64,000 nucleotides of DNA, taken from NCBI RefSeq assembly GCF_039539445.1, contig NZ_BAABDD010000020.1, positions 1-64,000 on the forward strand, read 5' to 3'. The notes beneath the pieces are model-generated. The model worked only from the letters and a program-made list of their open reading frames with translations, did not search any database and was not told the origin of the DNA. Each line of letters opens with the position of its first letter. The first letter of the stretch is position 1. Shown piece by piece: positions 37,221 through 46,658 of this stretch. The position numbers and the translations under genes were made by a program. This DNA is from Salinactinospora qingdaonensis (GTDB lineage Bacteria > Actinomycetota > Actinomycetes > Streptosporangiales > Streptosporangiaceae).

Positions 37221-37536
37221 CCGGGGCGGGCTGTGCTTGAGGGGGCACGAATACCACGACAAGACTTGAGGCCGCCGCGGAGCCACCACCGCAACAGGAC
37301 AGACGAGAGCGGGATCACCACCGCAACAGAACAAACATGAACGGAGCCACCACCACGACCGGGCAGACGAGAGCGGGGCGGGCACCAGGACAAGACAGAC
37401 GAGAGCGGGGCGGCTCGGCGGCTTCCGGCGTATTCTCAGCCACCACCCCACCGAGACACCACCCCACCGGCACACCCCCACACCAGCAGCACCCGACACA
37501 ACAGCGAGGCGTCAAAAACACAGCACCCCCGTCAAA

Positions 37537-37570
37537 GCTGCCGAGATCGCGAAGCGATCGAGGCACGAGC
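37537..37570 (-). repeat. 34-bp palindromic repeat, copy 9
   Basis: Core GATCGCGAAGCGATC. Right end of the second long repeat unit, next to the half element that ends the drmC gene. Confidence 0.8.
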
Positions 37571-37624
37571 GAACGGGGAACACTCCCGCAGCCCCCGCAC
37601 CCCAGCCGTTCAAAAAACAACAAT

Positions 37625-38371
37625 CTAGGACAACCGGGTGAGGGTGCCGTTGGCACGGAGGGCTTCGAGGTGTTCGGCGGTGCGGGTGGGGGCGGTGCCG
37701 CCGCGGATGAGGAGGCCGGCTTCGATGTTGTTGGCCACGCCGGACTGGGTGAGGTTGGCGCTGGAGACGAGCAGCACGCGGCGGTCGGCCACGGCGAGCT
37801 TGGCGTGCATGCGCGATCCCGGCTCCTCGCGGTGTTCGACCGGCCAGTGCCACAGCTCGACGCCGGGGATGTCGAGGAACGCGGCGTAGGGTTGCGTGCC
37901 CTCCAGGGCGCTGCCCGCGCCCTGGAGGGTCTCGACGACGACGCTGACGGCGACGCCACGCTCGCGGGCCGCGGTCAGCGCCTCGGTCAGCGGCGGGTAG
38001 GGCGTGGCGGAGTAGGTCGTCAGCGCCAGCTCGCGGGTGGCCTCGGCCACGAGTGAGGTGAGCACCCGCGCAGTGGAGCGCACCGGCACCCGGTGCGATC
38101 GCGGGCCGCTCCACACCGCCTCGACGCTGGTCTCCTCGGCGCGGCGCCGGTAGCCGTCGGCCAGGCCCCGCAGGTAGGTCAGCGCGGCCGCCTGCTCGCC
38201 CTCGGGCAGGGCGCGCAGCGCGGCCAGTACCTTAGCGGCCTCGGGGACGTCGCGCAGCACCGCCTCGTCGGGCCAGCCTTGCCCCACCCGCTCGACGAAC
38301 GCTCGCACGCGGGCGGGGCCGAGGGCGCCCACCGCCCGCTGGGCGTGGTCCTCGAAGTCCGCCCGGCTCAT
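37625..38371 (-). CDS. drmC: DISARM protein DrmC (phospholipase D-like)
   Basis: A 248-aa protein of the phospholipase D superfamily with one clear HKD motif, MHAKLAVADRRVLLVSSAN. The N-terminal half is helical (VRAFVERVGQGWPDEAVLRD). In DISARM phage defence DrmC accompanies the DrmA-DrmB core and is partly dispensable. Its ATG overlaps the drmB stop (ATGA). The stop codon TAG lies inside the CTAG end of a palindromic element, so the last residues may have been altered. Confidence 0.9.
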   Translation of the reverse strand: MSRADFEDHAQRAVGALGPARVRAFVERVGQGWPDEAVLRDVPEAAKVLAALRALPEGEQAAALTYLRGLADGYRRRAEETSVEAVWSGPRSHRVPVRSTARVLTSLVAEATRELALTTYSATPYPPLTEALTAARERGVAVSVVVETLQGAGSALEGTQPYAAFLDIPGVELWHWPVEHREEPGSRMHAKLAVADRRVLLVSSANLTQSGVANNIEAGLLIRGGTAPTRTAEHLEALRANGTLTRLS

Positions 38372-40263
38372 GGCCGGTCCGTGAACAGGGGCGGGAATGT
38401 GTCGTCGACGGGGACGACGAAGCGGCGGTCGAGGAAGCGGTTGCCGCGCTCGCAGGTGGTTTCGGAGACGAACAGGCACACGTGGCAGGCGGCGCCGTGC
38501 AGCAGGTCGCTGGGGCTGCGCGGCAGCCGTTCGGCGCACAGCGGGTCGGAGGAGCAGCGGCGCGCGTCGGCCATGGCGCGGCGCACCAGCCGCTCCAGGG
38601 AGTCGGGTTCGGCCAGCGAGACGAGTCCGCCCAGCGTGCCCTCGGCGTCGGGCACGGCGGTGTAGATGAGGATGCCGGCGCGGCCCTCGCCGGAGTAGAT
38701 CTGCTCCGACAGGCTGGCGGAGTTGTAGCCGCACTCCAGCGCGACGGTGCGGATCAGCAGGTGGGAGAGGGTGTGTAGTGCGATGTAGCGCGGGCCGGGC
38801 CAGCCGCGCAGCGGGTCGAATTCGTCGAAGTTTTGAATCCGGCCGGAGTAGCGGTTGTAGCGGAACCGTTTGAACGCTTCCCGGTGCTCGCTCACCACGG
38901 CGGAGGTGGCGATCTTCTCTTCCCACTCGGTGATGAGGTCTTCGGGCACACGCAGGAAGATGCCCTCGCCGCGGACCTCGCTGGCGGGCACCCAGGCGGG
39001 CTGGTCGCGCGCCAGTGGCGCGCTTTTGCCCGTGTCGGGGTCGTCGGGGTCGGGGGCCTCCAGCCGGGTGAAGCCCACCAGGGCGCGCACCTCGCGCAGC
39101 CGTTCGGCCTGCACGACGTCGGCGAACATGTCCGACAGCGCGGGCGGCACGCCGTCGGGGTCGCGGCGCAGCGCGAAGTCCTCGGTGGGTTCGGGTGCGG
39201 GTGTGGCGGAGAAGATCTCCCACTCGGGGGTGCGCAGGTCCACGGGCGCGGTGGCGGCCGGCTGCGCCTCGGCCAGGCTCGCGCGGTGGGCTTCGATGGC
39301 CTGCCACACCTCCTCCAGCGGCCACTCTTTGAGCGGCGCGAACTTGGGCTGGGTGACGGCGAACTGCAACACCTCGAACGTTTTGACCTCGGCCAAGCCG
39401 TCCTCCCACACCTGCTCGACCTTGGCCCGTAGCGCGCTGGCCCCGGTGGGCGGCACGGCCAGTGCCGAGAGCACTTCGGGGAACCACTGGTTGGAGGCGC
39501 CCAGGATGAGGACCTTGGGCTCGGCATCGCACCCGTTGGGGTCGAAGGTTTCCAGATGGGGGTGGCGGCCCCGGCAGAGGGGCAGGTTCTGTTTGCCGCG
39601 CCAGCCCATCGCGTCGCTGATGGGCCGCTCGGTCTTGCAGGCGAGGCACCGCAGGGTGACGGCCGGTCCCTGGTTGCCGCCGTAGTCGGCCATCTGCAAC
39701 AGGGGGTGGTCGACCTCCGGGCAGGCGCCGCCCTTGTGGACGAAGGGCAGGTAGGGGAAGTCGTCCAGGTGACCGTTGGTGCAGGCCAGCACGAACCGGG
39801 CCGCCACGGCGAGGGGCTTCTTGGACTTCTTGTAGCGGCAGGTGTCGTGGAAGAACCGCGCCTTGTCGGGTTTGCGGGGCAGGTCGTTCTCGAAGCCCCA
39901 GATACCGAAGTCGAGCGGGGCCAACTGGTGGCAGGCGGTGCAGCGCAGCCACTGCGGGAACGGGATGGTGGGCACGCCCACCCGTGCGGCTGGGCCGCGG
40001 GGGTCCTGGTCGAGGCCGTCCAGCCACGGCGCGGGCCGCAGTTGGGTCACCTCGGAACTCAGGCGATTGCTGACAGCTTGCAGCAGTCGCGGTTCGGATA
40101 GGGGGTTCCAGTCGGGCAGCGTGTCATAGCGCCAGTCGTCGGTGCCGCGCACGAGCACGGCGAAGTTGGGCAGGTCGACGAGGGCGCCGATACCGCTGGT
40201 GAACATCAGGTGGCTGGGCCGCGCGCTGCCGACACGGCGGCGGTGCTGGGTGGTGGAGGCCAT
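38368..40263 (-). CDS. drmB: DISARM core protein DrmB (DUF1998)
   Basis: A 631-aa DUF1998 protein with many Cys pairs likely to bind zinc: RCTACHQ, LRCLACKTE, CSSDPLCAERLP and HVCLFVSETTCE. DrmB forms a complex with the helicase DrmA that loads on unmethylated phage DNA ends. ATG at 40263 overlaps the drmA stop by 1 nt (TGATG); it overlaps drmC by 4 nt. Full-length by eye. Confidence 0.92.
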   Translation of the reverse strand: MASTTQHRRRVGSARPSHLMFTSGIGALVDLPNFAVLVRGTDDWRYDTLPDWNPLSEPRLLQAVSNRLSSEVTQLRPAPWLDGLDQDPRGPAARVGVPTIPFPQWLRCTACHQLAPLDFGIWGFENDLPRKPDKARFFHDTCRYKKSKKPLAVAARFVLACTNGHLDDFPYLPFVHKGGACPEVDHPLLQMADYGGNQGPAVTLRCLACKTERPISDAMGWRGKQNLPLCRGRHPHLETFDPNGCDAEPKVLILGASNQWFPEVLSALAVPPTGASALRAKVEQVWEDGLAEVKTFEVLQFAVTQPKFAPLKEWPLEEVWQAIEAHRASLAEAQPAATAPVDLRTPEWEIFSATPAPEPTEDFALRRDPDGVPPALSDMFADVVQAERLREVRALVGFTRLEAPDPDDPDTGKSAPLARDQPAWVPASEVRGEGIFLRVPEDLITEWEEKIATSAVVSEHREAFKRFRYNRYSGRIQNFDEFDPLRGWPGPRYIALHTLSHLLIRTVALECGYNSASLSEQIYSGEGRAGILIYTAVPDAEGTLGGLVSLAEPDSLERLVRRAMADARRCSSDPLCAERLPRSPSDLLHGAACHVCLFVSETTCERGNRFLDRRFVVPVDDTFPPLFTDRP

Positions 40264-43200
40264 CAGCGCTTCCTCTTCTTGGTGTTCTTGGCAGCTTCGA
40301 GGATCGAGTCGCCCATCTCGTCGGTGAGCGCGGAATCGTCGTCGGCGGCGGCGTCGCTGTCGGCGCCGTCCTGGCTCGGTGGGGCGAAGGACCACTCAGG
40401 GGCGCCGCGTACGGGGGTGAACAGTCCGGTGCCGGGCACCAGCAGGTTGATCTCGTTCTCGGTCTCGCGCATCGACTGCGGAACGGTCAACTCCGACCAG
40501 TCGGCGCCCCCAGCGGAGGTGAGCAGGCCGCGCAACCGCTGCTTTCGGAAACTGCCCCGCCGGTAACCCAGGCGGCTGGAGCCCTGTCTGGCCTTGTCCC
40601 ACGTGTCTTTGACCGCTTCGATGCGTTCGGCGAGGTACTCGCGCCCGCGCGGCCCGGCCACGGCCTCGGCGCGCTCCAACAGCCGGCGGGTGACTTCCTC
40701 GACTTCGGCGGAGTCCAGCGGCACGTCGTGGGCGTCGGTGTTGCGGGAGAAACGCTCCTCGGCGTTGCGGACGGCGGCGACGAAGGTGGCGGCGGCGCCC
40801 CGGTCGAGGGAGCGGCGGGTGTAGGGCGTCACCGACAGCGCCTCGACCTGGCGGTAGAAGGTGGCGTGGTAGTGCTCGAAGTCCTCGAAGTGGGCGAGGT
40901 CGCGCGGGCGCGACCAGTTGTACAGCGTCACCACGAGACCGGGGCGGGCGGGGTCGCGGCCTACGCGCGAGGATGCCTGAATGTACTCGGCGGTGTTTTT
41001 GGGCTGTCCGGTGACCGTCATCAGGCCGAACCGGGAGACGTCCACGCCGACTTGCAGCATCGAGGTGGCCAGCAGCACGTCCACCGGGGGCCGGCCGCCG
41101 GGGCGGTCGGGCAGGCGGGGGGTGCGTTTCTCGGCGCTGGCGGCGCGGATCTCGTCGTTGACCGCCTTGCGCCGCACGGAGGTGTCGAAGCGCGGGTCGA
41201 AGCCGGTCTCCAGGTGGTTGAGCACACTGCTGATCTCGCCGGAGGACACTCGGGAGGTCAGCTCCTGGATGCTGAGCATGTGGGCACTGGAGACGAGCCG
41301 GTTCGACAGCCCTTTGGGGGTGCCGTGGCGGCGCACCCGGATGGTGACGTCGTCGTCGAGGTAGCGGCGCATGCCCGCCAGCTCGCGGGTGGAGTTGAAG
41401 TAGCCCACCAGGGTCATGTAGGGGTCGGCGGCGGCGCCGTAGGTGTCGAACAGGGTCTGGGCGGCCAACAGCAGGCTCTCGGCGAGGCGGATCTCGGCCT
41501 GTTTGAGGCGGACGCCGTGGGCGCACAGCCCCAGGTAGCGCCGCCCGGGGGTGTGTTCGCTGACGGGCACCTGGCGGGAGAAGAAGGTGTCGCGCACGTT
41601 GAGCACCGGCGGTGGGAACACGGCGAGGTCGTGGGCGAAGATCCCCGCCACCTGCTCGCGGGCGCGTTTGGTGGTGGCGGTGGAGGCCACGATCTTGGGG
41701 CCGGTCTCGACGCCGCCGGCGTGCCAGCGGCACAGTTCGGCCACGGCCGCCTCGAACTGGCCCACCACGGTGCCCAGCGCGCCCGAGATCAGGTGCAGCT
41801 CGTCTTGGATGATCAGGTCGGGTGGGCGTAGCCGGGTGACGGGCTCGCTGGTCGCGGCGGGCAGCGTGCCCTTGGCGTTGTGGCGGGAGCCGCAGTTGGT
41901 GTCGAGGTCGTCGTGGCGGTAGCCGTGGCGGGGGCAGCGCCGGCTGACCCGGCCGAAGAGGATGCCGGCGTAGCCGCGCCAGGGCAGTTGGGCGAGCTTG
42001 TCGACGGTGGCCACGAGCAGGCTGGGGGCGAGCCGGTAGATCTCCTCGTCGACGGTGAGGATGGGCAGCCCCTCGCGGGGCGAGCGCAGCTCGGAGAAGG
42101 GGCAGGCGTGCTGGCCTTCGGCGTTGGGGCAGTACAGCAGCACCCGCCGCAGGTCGTCGTCGGTGCGCAGGTCGCGCCAGGCGGCCAGCGCGGTGCCGCA
42201 CCAGGGGCAGGCCAGGGTCTGTAGCACGGTGTCGTGGCTGCCCGATCCGGAGTCGCGGGCGTCGCTGACCTGCTGGGCGGCGTCGTCGTAGCGGTTGGGT
42301 GAAACCTTGCCGCCCACCCACAGTCCGATCCGAAACGGGGTGTCGCCCCAGCGGTGGTCGCCGGCGGCCACGGCGTCGCGGCGCAGCACCTCGGCGGCGC
42401 ACACGAGTGCGGCGGCGCGCTGGAACTGTTGGGCGGTCAGCAGCCGCAGCGTGTAGCGCATGAGGACCGCGACCCCCGCCTCGCCGCTGCGGGCGTCCTC
42501 GCCGGTGCCGACGACGCCCTGTAGCCGCCGGATGGCGAAGGTGTAGGCGGCCAGGCCGAGGTACGCCTCGGTCTTACCGCCGCCGGTGGGAAAGAACAGC
42601 AGGTCGACGGTGGTGGCGCGGTCGGGGTGGGCGGGATCGGTCAGCGAGGGGAGGTTGAGCAGCACGAACGCGAGCTGGAAGGGGCGCCACGAGGCGGCTG
42701 CGGCGCCCCGGGCGAGGACGCGCCGCTGGGCCTCGGCGTAGTCGATGCCTTCGGTCTCGCGCAGTTGGGCGAGTTGGGTGTGGCGCCGCTGCAACGCCAT
42801 GGCGCGGTTGGCGAAGCGGAACGCCGCCAGCGCCTCCTCGTGGTGGGCGGCGGCGGGGTCGGCCAGCAGCGCCACTCCGGCGCGGATGCGTTCGGCGGCT
42901 TGGCGCGCGGTGAAGACGGCGGCCTCGCCGGTGGGGCGCAGGTGGTCGGGCAGGTCGGCGAGGTCGGCGTCGCGGTCGTCGAGCCAGGCGGCGTAGCCGT
43001 CGGCCAGTGGCGCCAGTCCGGTCGCCAGGTCGGCGGGGGCGGCCTCGGCGAGGGTGTCCATCGACAGTTCGAGCCCGGCTAGGTAGGGGGAGTCGTCGAC
43101 GGTGGGGGCGATGGTGGCGGGCACCTCGTAGGTGGGCACCCAGGTGGTGTGCAGCCGGTGGGCGCGGCGCCGGTCGGCGGCGACGTCGGCGTGGACGGCG

Positions 43201-44054
43201 ACGTTGCGGCCGGCGGCGTAGCGTAGCTCATCCTGGTAGAGCAGCCGCAGGTGGCGCTCTTCGGTGTCGAGGTGGGGGTCGGCGCTCTCGCGCAGCGGGT
43301 CGTCGATGGGGACGAAGACGGCGTCGGCGCCGTCGAGGGCGGTGACGGTGAGGCGGGGTTGGAACAGCCAGGCGACGTCGCGGTTGGTGGAGGGCTCGTG
43401 CTGGGTGTTGACCAAGGTCAGCTCGACCACGCGCGCGCCGTCTTCGGTGCCGCGCCCGCCGGGGCGGACCTCGGCGCGCAGGTGCACGCCGGGCTGGTCG
43501 GGGGTGTCGACGGTGAGCGGGAGGCGCTGGGTGGCCGGGCCGTCCAGGCGTAGTTCGCGGGTGTGGTGCAGTGGCTCGCGCGACCACACGCTGCGCGGGG
43601 TGCCGTCTTCGTCGAGGGTCGTGGTCTTGTCGTAGCGGCCCCAGGTGGCGGTGACGTGGACCGCGTCGGTGCCGGCGGCCACGGCGAAGGACAGCCCCAT
43701 CGAGGAGGCCCACAGCCGCCCCGCGTTTTGCGGGGTGAGCACGTCGGTGAGTTCGCTTTCCTCGCCGTCGCCGCCGGCCGAGATCTCGGCGTCGAGCCCT
43801 TCCTCGGGCGGGTCGAGGCTGGAGGTGGGCTCCTGTTTGGGGCCGAGGCGCCCGACCAGGTAGCGCTCCAGCGGCCCTTTGGCTTTGGGGGCGAACTCCT
43901 CGGTCTCGCCGCCCCACGGCCCGAGCAGGTCGCGGCGGACGAGGTCTTCCAGCTCCTCGCGCACCTGTCGGGAGGGCGCCTCGCGCAGGTTCAGCGGCAC
44001 GTCCAGCACCGGGTGCCCGCCGTCGTGCGCCCCGCCGGTGTCCCGATCGGTCAT
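40263..44054 (-). CDS. drmA: DISARM core helicase DrmA
   Basis: A 1263-aa superfamily 2 helicase. Walker A is FFPTGGGKTEAYLGL near residue 500; the DEAD-like box reads IIQDELHLISG; the helicase C-terminal domain includes LLATSMLQVGVDVSRFGLM and QASSRVGRD. DrmA with DrmB forms the DNA-binding and translocating core of DISARM, which blocks incoming phage DNA lacking the host methylation mark. ATG at 44054 follows TGGAGGAGAGGCCG. The methylase gene drmMI, usually directly upstream, is here 18 kb away at 61.9 kb in the same orientation. Confidence 0.93.
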   Translation of the reverse strand: MTDRDTGGAHDGGHPVLDVPLNLREAPSRQVREELEDLVRRDLLGPWGGETEEFAPKAKGPLERYLVGRLGPKQEPTSSLDPPEEGLDAEISAGGDGEESELTDVLTPQNAGRLWASSMGLSFAVAAGTDAVHVTATWGRYDKTTTLDEDGTPRSVWSREPLHHTRELRLDGPATQRLPLTVDTPDQPGVHLRAEVRPGGRGTEDGARVVELTLVNTQHEPSTNRDVAWLFQPRLTVTALDGADAVFVPIDDPLRESADPHLDTEERHLRLLYQDELRYAAGRNVAVHADVAADRRRAHRLHTTWVPTYEVPATIAPTVDDSPYLAGLELSMDTLAEAAPADLATGLAPLADGYAAWLDDRDADLADLPDHLRPTGEAAVFTARQAAERIRAGVALLADPAAAHHEEALAAFRFANRAMALQRRHTQLAQLRETEGIDYAEAQRRVLARGAAAASWRPFQLAFVLLNLPSLTDPAHPDRATTVDLLFFPTGGGKTEAYLGLAAYTFAIRRLQGVVGTGEDARSGEAGVAVLMRYTLRLLTAQQFQRAAALVCAAEVLRRDAVAAGDHRWGDTPFRIGLWVGGKVSPNRYDDAAQQVSDARDSGSGSHDTVLQTLACPWCGTALAAWRDLRTDDDLRRVLLYCPNAEGQHACPFSELRSPREGLPILTVDEEIYRLAPSLLVATVDKLAQLPWRGYAGILFGRVSRRCPRHGYRHDDLDTNCGSRHNAKGTLPAATSEPVTRLRPPDLIIQDELHLISGALGTVVGQFEAAVAELCRWHAGGVETGPKIVASTATTKRAREQVAGIFAHDLAVFPPPVLNVRDTFFSRQVPVSEHTPGRRYLGLCAHGVRLKQAEIRLAESLLLAAQTLFDTYGAAADPYMTLVGYFNSTRELAGMRRYLDDDVTIRVRRHGTPKGLSNRLVSSAHMLSIQELTSRVSSGEISSVLNHLETGFDPRFDTSVRRKAVNDEIRAASAEKRTPRLPDRPGGRPPVDVLLATSMLQVGVDVSRFGLMTVTGQPKNTAEYIQASSRVGRDPARPGLVVTLYNWSRPRDLAHFEDFEHYHATFYRQVEALSVTPYTRRSLDRGAAATFVAAVRNAEERFSRNTDAHDVPLDSAEVEEVTRRLLERAEAVAGPRGREYLAERIEAVKDTWDKARQGSSRLGYRRGSFRKQRLRGLLTSAGGADWSELTVPQSMRETENEINLLVPGTGLFTPVRGAPEWSFAPPSQDGADSDAAADDDSALTDEMGDSILEAAKNTKKRKR

Positions 44055-44102
44055 CGGCCTCTCCTCCAGTTCCCCCAACGGCTCCCGCGTTCAGCGCCTC
44101 AG

Positions 44103-44278
44103 CCTAGAGGCCCGCGGTGACACGGAAAGCCGCAACGGTCACACGGTGCGGGCCGCGCCGCGTCCACCTGGAGGGCTGCCCGATGGCCCGAGCGCGGTCG
44201 ATAAGGGCGGCCGAGCGACAGATCTGAGATTTCCGCCGCGGCAATCTGGATATGATCACCGCGGCAGATCCGAGATTT
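44103..44278. repeat. Imperfect direct repeat, right copy (about 175 bp)
   Basis: Counterpart of 34546-34720 in the same orientation. It lies between drmA and the divergent ATPase gene, whose first codon directly follows it. It contains two copies of the AGATCYGAGATTT motif. Confidence 0.75.
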
Positions 44279-44279
44279 C

Positions 44280-45617
44280 TTGCCCGACAGATCTGATATT
44301 TCCCTGGACACGCGGTTGACTGACCAACACGGAGCAGCTCTCAAGCGGAATCTGGAATCCGTCGTCTCACGACGTCTCGAACAGGAGCCCGTCGTGGTCG
44401 TCACCGGAGCCCGCACGGTCGGCAAGAGCACCCTGCTCGCCAACTACGCCAAAACACACGGCGTCGAGGTCACCGATCTCGACGATGTGGAGACCTTCCA
44501 GGTGGTCTCAGACAATCCGGCGACCTTCGTCTCGGGCAACGCCGAACCGGTGTGCATCGACGAGTTCCAGCACGCGCCGGAGTTGCTGTCGGCGATCAAG
44601 GCCGAACTCAACCGAGACCTCAGGCCGGGGCGCTACCTGCTCACCGGCTCCACCCGTTACGACATGCTTCCCCGAGCCAGCCAGTCTCTGACGGGACGGG
44701 TCCACGTCATGACCCTGTGGCCGCTGTCCCAAGGTGAACTGCGCGGCGAACGGGAAACCTTCCTCGACCAGCTTCTCACCGCCCCCGAGAACCTTCTCGG
44801 GCCGACGAGGTCGACGTTCACCCGCGCCGACTACGAACAGGTGATCCTCGCCGGCGGGTTCCCCATCGCGGTCAACCGGTCGGCACCCGCCGACCGACGT
44901 CGATGGTTCAGCGACTTCGTCGAGCGGGTCATCGAACGCGACGTCATGGAGATCCGCCGGGTCCGGCAACGTGGTGCGCTGCCCACGGTACTTCGCGCTT
45001 TGGCCTCGCGTACCGGAGGCGTGCTCAACGCCAGCGCCATAGCCTCGGACTTGGGGATGGAGGCGAGAACGGTTGGCGACTTCATCACCCTCCTGGAGTC
45101 GGTGTTCCTGGTCCACCGGCTGGAGGCGTTCAGCCGGACGCTGTCGACTCGGGTCGGCCGCTCTCCCAAGGTGCATCTGGTGGACAGCGGGCTCGCCTGC
45201 CACCTGATGGGCATCACCGAACGCAAGCTCGCCCGCCGCCGCCCCGCCACCCTGACCGAGTTCGGCCACGCCGTGAAGACCTTCGTCGTCGACGAGATCC
45301 TCAAGCAGGGCGGCTGGGCGCAGGAGAGCGTGCGGTTCTCCCACTTGCGTACCCGCGACCAGCATGAGGTGGACCTCGTCATCGAGACCGACGAGGGTCT
45401 GGTCGCGGGAATCGAGGTCAAGGCCGCGGAGAAGGTCTCCGACGCCGACTTCCGGGGGCTGCGGATGCTGCGTGACCGCCTCGGCGAGGACTTCATCGGC
45501 GGCGCGGTCATCAACATGGGGCGCTACCGCTACCAGTACGACGAACGGCTGTTCGTTTTTCCTCTCGACACCGTCTGGTCCAGCGAACCGATACGGGAGG
45601 CCGCGCCCGACTCGTGA
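44280..45617 (+). CDS. AAA_14 / DUF4143 family ATP-binding protein
   Basis: A 445-aa ATPase. Walker A is GARTVGKSTLL, Walker B VCIDEFQHAPELL, sensor-like LLTGSTRYDMLP. The C-terminal DUF4143 domain has KVHLVDSGLACHLMGI and a restriction-nuclease-like core DQHEVDLVIETDEGLVAGIEVKAA split by the usual spacing. The function of the family is unclear; some act as toxin-like or defence ATPases. The start is uncertain: TTG 44280 or TTG 44316, both without a good ribosome site. Copies of the motif AGATCCGAGATTT flank the gene. Confidence 0.88.
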   Translation: MPDRSDISLDTRLTDQHGAALKRNLESVVSRRLEQEPVVVVTGARTVGKSTLLANYAKTHGVEVTDLDDVETFQVVSDNPATFVSGNAEPVCIDEFQHAPELLSAIKAELNRDLRPGRYLLTGSTRYDMLPRASQSLTGRVHVMTLWPLSQGELRGERETFLDQLLTAPENLLGPTRSTFTRADYEQVILAGGFPIAVNRSAPADRRRWFSDFVERVIERDVMEIRRVRQRGALPTVLRALASRTGGVLNASAIASDLGMEARTVGDFITLLESVFLVHRLEAFSRTLSTRVGRSPKVHLVDSGLACHLMGITERKLARRRPATLTEFGHAVKTFVVDEILKQGGWAQESVRFSHLRTRDQHEVDLVIETDEGLVAGIEVKAAEKVSDADFRGLRMLRDRLGEDFIGGAVINMGRYRYQYDERLFVFPLDTVWSSEPIREAAPDS

Positions 45618-45647
45618 CGATTACGTACCGCGCGTATTCGGCCGTAC

Positions 45648-45667
45648 TGCGGCAGATCCGAGATTTT
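45648..45667. promoter_or_regulatory. Copy of the AGATCCGAGATTT motif downstream of the ATPase gene
   Basis: GCGGCAGATCCGAGATTTTT matches copies at about 34705, 44262 and variants at 34662, 44218 and 44287. It could be a terminator-associated or protein-binding motif; the role is unknown. Confidence 0.4.
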
Positions 45668-45806
45668 TCCTCTTCGCGCCCGTCGCGCGCTGTCAGCCGT
45701 GGCCGGTGGCCCCGGCATTGTGAAGGGACGGGGAACCGTCGGCGGGGACAGCGCTCACGGGAAGTTCGGCTTACGACCAACGGTCACCGCTTCTCTCCGG
45801 GCGGCT

Positions 45807-46658
45807 CTATCCGTCTTCCGGATCGTTGGTCAGGGCATGGCGTGCACGCACCACGAGTCGCTGGGCGGCCACGCCCCGAAGAGCCACCCGAGACAGCTTT
45901 GTGAATACCTGACGGTAGGGAGCGATCGCGTCGCGGTCGGTAAGGCACAACTCGGCGCTGACCGTCTCGACCAGTACCCGGTCCTCGTCGAAGATCCAGA
46001 AACCGTGTGAAGGGACGACGTCCAACTCGGCATCTGTGGGCAGGATTCCGATATCGAGCCGCGACCGTTTGATCGACTCCGCGATGCGGTCCACCTGCTC
46101 GACCATCACATCCGCGGGGCACAGACGCATCCGCAGTACCGGCTCCCAGATGAGAATGTGGCATATGGGGTGCGGCTCGTTGAGAATACTCTGGCGCCGC
46201 ATTCGCGCCCGGACGGCATTGTCGAGGTCATCAGGCGTGCTATGCAGCCGGATGCCGTGACGGATTATATACCGCGCGTACTCGGCCGTTTGGAGTAATC
46301 CAGGCACACACGCCGCCTCGAAAACGCGGATTCGCCGGGCACCGCGTTCTAGGTCACCGAACGCGGCCTGACGTGCCCCGGTACCGCCGGCGAGCTGACG
46401 GCGCCAACTCGCATAGTGGGTCTCCAGCGAACGCCGCTGGGCGAGGAGCCCATCGACTGCGCCGGGCTGTCCACACGCCTCACTCCAGGCGCGCAGATCA
46501 TCCACGGTGGCGGTCTGCTTACCGTTTTCCAGTTTGGAGATCTTCGACGGATGCCATCCCAAGCGCTGCGCAAGGGTGCGCCCAGACAGCCCTGTGTCGG
46601 CTCGAAGCTCACGCAACCGCACGCCCAGCGACACGCGAGCTGTCTGGTAATCGGTCAT
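45807..46658 (-). CDS. XRE regulator with DUF5753 domain (cassette A)
   Basis: A 283-aa protein. The N-terminal HTH is at residues about 12-65 (LSGRTLAQRLGWHPSKISKLE). The DUF5753 domain follows (CVPGLLQTAEYARYIIRHGI, the typical PGLLQT-EYAR motif). These proteins usually work with a small partner encoded next to them. Its ATG overlaps the stop of the DUF6879 gene (ATGA). Third gene of a three-gene unit that mirrors the one at 49.9-51.5 kb across the ThiF/HIT genes. Confidence 0.9.
   Translation of the reverse strand: MTDYQTARVSLGVRLRELRADTGLSGRTLAQRLGWHPSKISKLENGKQTATVDDLRAWSEACGQPGAVDGLLAQRRSLETHYASWRRQLAGGTGARQAAFGDLERGARRIRVFEAACVPGLLQTAEYARYIIRHGIRLHSTPDDLDNAVRARMRRQSILNEPHPICHILIWEPVLRMRLCPADVMVEQVDRIAESIKRSRLDIGILPTDAELDVVPSHGFWIFDEDRVLVETVSAELCLTDRDAIAPYRQVFTKLSRVALRGVAAQRLVVRARHALTNDPEDG

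Larger units (their letters stand above)
36273..37624. repeat. 1.35-kb repeat region with two long direct units
   Basis: No gene. Two direct copies of a unit of 400-500 bp occupy 36594-37041 and 37187-37570, each opening and closing with a 34-bp palindrome in opposite orientation. Shared text includes GGGCGGGCTGTGCTTGAGGG (36631 and 37224) and GGCGGCTTCCGGCGTATTCT (36889 and 37418 region). The first copy has an extra about 64-bp internal tandem repeat (about 36725-36850). A third, diverged copy in reverse is at 13.2-13.7 kb. The right end is a half palindromic element ending in CTAG (37625-37628) that forms the drmC stop codon. Confidence 0.75.

Noticed and set aside
37625..40027. An 800-codon frame including drmC
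   Set aside because: Upstream of 38371 it runs through drmB in the wrong frame; drmC starts at 38371.
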